Shown: piece by piece, positions 6,353 through 8,797 of the stretch | Position numbering within the stretch: position 1 is the stretch's first letter | Layout: every line of letters begins with the position of its first letter | Assembly: GCA_021793055.1 (NCBI GenBank) | Contig: JAJYTL010000117.1 | Location: forward strand, 1 to 8,797 | From: Pseudomonadota bacterium | GTDB lineage: Bacteria; Pseudomonadota; Alphaproteobacteria; Ferrovibrionales; Ferrovibrionaceae | Reading direction: 5' to 3' | Length of the DNA stretch: 8,797 bases | Program-made: the position numbers and the translations under genes | The notes under the pieces: model-generated | What the model saw: the letters and a program-made list of their open reading frames with translations, nothing else | Database searches by the model: none | Told to the model about the DNA's origin: nothing

Positions 6353-7312
6353 TCAGGGGCGAGCGCGGCCGTCGATATCGAGGAATTTGCGCCGCCGTTG
6401 CTCGCGCAACGCCTCGGGCGCGATGCCGCAAAGCGCCTTGAGGCTGTCCTCGATGGCGTCGCCGACGGCGGCGATGGTGCGTTCGGGTTGGCGATGGGCG
6501 CCGCCGACCGGCTCCGCGATCACCCGGTCGACCACCTTGAGCGCCAAGAGATCGGCCGCGGTGAGCTTCAGGGCATCCGCCGCTTCGCGCGCTTTTTCCG
6601 CCGCGTGCCAGAGAATCGAGGCGCAGGCCTCGGGCGAGGCGACGGAATAGATCGCGTGCTCCAGCATCATCGTCTGGTTGGCGGCGGCGATGGCGACGGC
6701 ACCGCCCGAGCCGCCCTCGCCGAGGATCACCGACACCAGCGGCACCTTGAGATCGAGGCAGCAATCGATGCCGCGCGCGATCGCCTCGGCCTGGCCGTGT
6801 TCCTCGGCGTCGATGCCGGGATAGGCGCCGGCGGTGTCGATCAGGGTCAGCACCGGCAGGCCGAAACGCTCGGCGAGGCGCATCAGGCGCACCGCCTTGC
6901 GATAGCCCTCGGGCCGCGCCATGCCGAAATTATGCTTGATGCGGCCGTCTGTGCCGCGGCCCTTGTCGTGGCCGATGACCATTACCGAACGGCCGCGGAA
7001 ACGGCCGAGGCCGCCGCTGATTGCCTGGTCGTCGGCGAAGGCGCGATCTCCTGCCAGGGCGGTGAAATCGGCGACCAGCGCCGCGACGTAATCCTCGAAA
7101 TGGGGCCGGTCAGGGTGGCGCGCGACCTGCGTCTTCTGCCACGGCGTCAGCTTGGCATAGAGCGTGCGCAACGACTGCTCGGCCTTGCCCTTGAGGCGTT
7201 GGATGTCGTCGGCGATGTTGATGTCGTTGCCGCCCGCGGTCTGCTCGAGTTCGCGCAGCTTGCCTTCGAGCTCGGCGATCGGCTTTTCGAAATCAAGGTA
7301 AGTCTGGGCCAT
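6353..7312 (-). CDS. accA: Acetyl-CoA carboxylase carboxyltransferase subunit alpha
   Basis: The alpha half of the carboxyltransferase transfers CO2 from carboxybiotin on AccB to acetyl-CoA, making malonyl-CoA for fatty acid synthesis; it works in the cytosol with AccD. The 319 residues equal the E. coli AccA length. The N-terminal YLDFEKPIAELEGKLREL helix (5-22), LTPWQKTQVARHPDRP (55-70) and GHDKGRGTDGRIKHNFGMA (114-132) are typical. So are LTLIDTAGAYPGIDAEEHGQ (155-174) and GEGGSGGA (198-205), the latter supplying backbone amides near the active site. The ATG at 7312 is the family start; only a short AGCGAGG lies just before it. xerD lies upstream on the same strand with a 91-base gap and the epoxide hydrolase is convergent downstream. 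This is an essential housekeeping gene; no anomaly is seen. Confidence 0.97.
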   Translation of the reverse strand: MAQTYLDFEKPIAELEGKLRELEQTAGGNDINIADDIQRLKGKAEQSLRTLYAKLTPWQKTQVARHPDRPHFEDYVAALVADFTALAGDRAFADDQAISGGLGRFRGRSVMVIGHDKGRGTDGRIKHNFGMARPEGYRKAVRLMRLAERFGLPVLTLIDTAGAYPGIDAEEHGQAEAIARGIDCCLDLKVPLVSVILGEGGSGGAVAIAAANQTMMLEHAIYSVASPEACASILWHAAEKAREAADALKLTAADLLALKVVDRVIAEPVGGAHRQPERTIAAVGDAIEDSLKALCGIAPEALREQRRRKFLDIDGRARP

Positions 7313-7403
7313 GCCTCGCTAATCCGTCGCAAAAGCCAATCGATACCGTTCCGCCTGGCAGTCGCCGGGCCGGGCGCCACCATGTCGGGCTAGGGGGGCG
7401 AAG

Positions 7404-8390
7404 TCAATCCCGGCTTGGCTTGGCCTCGGCGCGGCGCGGTCCCGGCTGGCTCAGGGGATGGTGCTCGACAACCAGGGATTTCAGGCGTTCGTCCAGCACG
7501 TGGGTGTAGATTTCCGTGGTCGCAATATCGGCATGGCCGAGAAGCTGCTGCACCACCCGAAGATCGGCGCCATGGGCGAGAAGATGGCTCGCGAAGGCAT
7601 GCCGCAGCACATGCGGCGAGACCTTGGCGCGGTCGAGCCCGGTCGCCACCGCCAGCTCGCGCAGAAGTTGATAGAACCGGATGCGGGTCAGGACGCCCGA
7701 GCGCCCGCGCGAGGGGAACAGCCAGCGTGACGGCCGCTTGGCCTTGAGGAAGTGGGGGCGCACCTCGGCATAGGCCGCGACAGCCTGCAAGGCGCGATCG
7801 CTGAGCGGCACCAGCCGCTCCTTCTTGCCCTTGCCGCGCACGACGAGAAAGCGCGCGTCCTCGCGCGGCAGCGGATAGGGCAGCGCGAGCAGCTCCGAGA
7901 TGCGCATGCCGGTGGCATACAGCAGCTCGATCATGGCGTGAAGCCGGCGGCCCTCGGGTCCGGGCCGCTTTTCCGCCGCGGAGAGCAGGTGCTCGACGTC
8001 GGCCTCGCTGAGGATCTTGGGCAGGGCCCGCGTCCGCCGCGGGCTGTCGACGGCGGTGGTGGGATCGTCGGCGCGGCGACCATCGGCGCACAGAAAGCGG
8101 TAGAATTGCCGCAGGCAGGAGAGCCGCCGAGCCGCGGTCGCCGGTGCCACCCCGTCTTTGGCGAAAGAGCGCAGGTAGCGGCTCAACTCCTCGCGGCCGA
8201 TGGCGAGGAGGTCGCTGCCGGCCGCCTCGGCCCAGATTTGCGCCTTGGCGAGATCGCGAGCATAGGCGGTGAGGGTGTGGGCCGAGGCCGCCCGTTCCGC
8301 TGCCAGCATTTCGAGAAACGCCTCGACCGCCCGCTTCGCGGCGGAGACGGGCGTTGGCGGCGCGTCGGCGATGGCGGGGGCGAGGGTCAT
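7404..8390 (-). CDS. xerD: Site-specific tyrosine recombinase XerD
   Basis: With XerC it resolves chromosome dimers at dif, in the FtsK-controlled reaction at the septum. The 328-residue product has an N-terminal core-binding SAM-like domain (about 15-110: AVEAFLEMLAAERAASAHTL, LRQFYRFLC). The catalytic domain has all six expected residues: Arg163 (ATGMRISELL), Lys187 (RGKGKKERLVPL), His260 and Arg263 (SPHVLRHAFASHLL), His286 (QQLLGHADIATT) and nucleophile Tyr295 (TEIYTH). Their spacings match E. coli XerD. I chose ATG 8390, four bases after the stop of the upstream gene. The frame remains open to an ATG at 8477, but those 29 extra residues are low-complexity and overlap the upstream coding region. 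XerD rather than XerC is inferred from sequence flavour and the accA neighbourhood; no prophage or integron context suggests a mobile-element integrase. Confidence 0.92.
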   Translation of the reverse strand: MTLAPAIADAPPTPVSAAKRAVEAFLEMLAAERAASAHTLTAYARDLAKAQIWAEAAGSDLLAIGREELSRYLRSFAKDGVAPATAARRLSCLRQFYRFLCADGRRADDPTTAVDSPRRTRALPKILSEADVEHLLSAAEKRPGPEGRRLHAMIELLYATGMRISELLALPYPLPREDARFLVVRGKGKKERLVPLSDRALQAVAAYAEVRPHFLKAKRPSRWLFPSRGRSGVLTRIRFYQLLRELAVATGLDRAKVSPHVLRHAFASHLLAHGADLRVVQQLLGHADIATTEIYTHVLDERLKSLVVEHHPLSQPGPRRAEAKPSRD

Positions 8391-8394
8391 CGGC

Positions 8395-8797
8395 TCAAAT
8401 CCCGCCGAGCGCCGCTTCCACGGCGATCCGCCGCGCGTCCCTGTCGAGGCCGACGGCTTCAAGGGCGGCGACGACATCGGCGACCGTCGCGGCGCTCGCC
8501 ACCGTCGGCCCGCCCGGGCCGAGGCTGACCAGGCTGAATATCACGGTTTCGCCGATCCGCTTCCCGGTCGCGGCGCGGGCGAGGCCGTGGCGCAGCGCCG
8601 CCGGCGGCGTCGTCGCCATGGCGAGGGCGGTGTGGCGATAAAGCGGCAGCCAGAGCGAGGCCGGCACCTTTTCGCCCAAGGCCTCGCTCAAGGTGAAGAG
8701 CAGCCCGGCCTCGGCGTCGCGCGCGGACGGATCGGCGGCCGCGTACCAGGCGGCGAGGGCTTGGCCGGGATCGGCCCCCGGACCGGTCGCGGTACCG
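8395..8797 (-). CDS. Unidentified alanine-rich helical protein, C-terminal part only (N-terminus beyond window)
   Basis: The minus-strand frame is open from the right edge to a stop at 8395-8397, giving 134 residues of a longer protein. No true start is visible: a TTG at 8691 exists but coding-like sequence continues upstream of it (ALAAWYAAADP, ARDAEAGLLFTLSEALG). The segment is rich in Ala, Leu and Gly and predicted to be mostly amphipathic helices, with GKRIGETVIFSLVSLGPGG and a C-terminal VADVVAALEAVGLDRDARRIAVEAAL. It resembles the end of an alpha-helical repeat or solenoid protein, but I do not recognise a named family and assign no function. It ends four bases before the xerD ATG, so co-transcription and coupled translation with xerD are likely. 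Confidence 0.7.
   Translation of the reverse strand, partial: GTATGPGADPGQALAAWYAAADPSARDAEAGLLFTLSEALGEKVPASLWLPLYRHTALAMATTPPAALRHGLARAATGKRIGETVIFSLVSLGPGGPTVASAATVADVVAALEAVGLDRDARRIAVEAALGGI

Noticed and set aside
7313..7403. Promoter or terminator in the 91-base gap between xerD and accA
   Set aside because: A TATCGA and a four-base-pair GC stem can be found but lack a matching -35 box or T-run; nothing is strong enough to call.
7404..8390. The tyrosine recombinase as an integrase of a genomic island
   Set aside because: Catalytic spacing and length match XerD, the neighbours are accA and a chromosomal gene, and there is no tRNA, att repeat or phage gene nearby.
8391..8477. A longer xerD start at 8477 adding 29 residues
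   Set aside because: The extra residues are low-complexity, unlike the family, and lie inside the coding region of the upstream gene; ATG 8390 sits just after that gene's stop.

Overview
The window is GC-rich with dense coding. It reads as an alphaproteobacterial chromosome, probably of a Rhodospirillales-like lineage. This is inferred from protein flavour, codon bias toward G/C third positions, and the xerD-accA adjacency that I recall from alphaproteobacteria; no 16S or other phylogenetic marker is present. Nine genes are supported, two of them cut by the window edges, and there is no gene-free stretch longer than about 260 bases. I see no tRNA, rRNA, CRISPR array, IS element or att site.

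Left part (1-2395): a divergent pair made of an XRE-type regulator with an MmyB-like C-terminal domain (minus strand, cut at the left edge) and a class I SAM-dependent methyltransferase (plus strand). Two tandem 10-bp palindromes sit over the regulator's start codon. After a 262-bp gap comes a CDP-diacylglycerol diphosphatase (cdh) with a signal-peptide-like N-terminus and an uncertain start codon.

Middle part (2454-6325): the most distinctive block. A flavin-dependent monooxygenase of the PhzS/PHBH type (minus strand) is divergent from two tandem, translationally coupled epoxide hydrolases (plus strand, ATGA overlap). The 201-bp region between them holds a strong two-tier inverted repeat (TTTCCA-N3-TTTCGGCAA ... 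TTGCCGAAA-N2-TGGAAA), which overlaps a weak candidate promoter for the hydrolases. This looks like a small regulated oxidation/epoxide-opening module for an unknown substrate. The two hydrolases are not equivalent: the second has His where the family has one of its two epoxide-activating tyrosines.

Right part (6353-8797): a minus-strand housekeeping block, read from right to left, of an unidentified helical protein (C-terminal part only), xerD (tyrosine recombinase for chromosome dimer resolution) starting 4 bases after it, and accA (acetyl-CoA carboxylase carboxyltransferase alpha). All catalytic residues that I can place are intact in XerD and AccA.

The window therefore joins a conserved core block (right) to an accessory metabolic block (middle and left). 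No novel large system is evident. The best leads are the divergent oxidoreductase/hydrolase module with its palindromic operator candidate and the altered active site of the second hydrolase.
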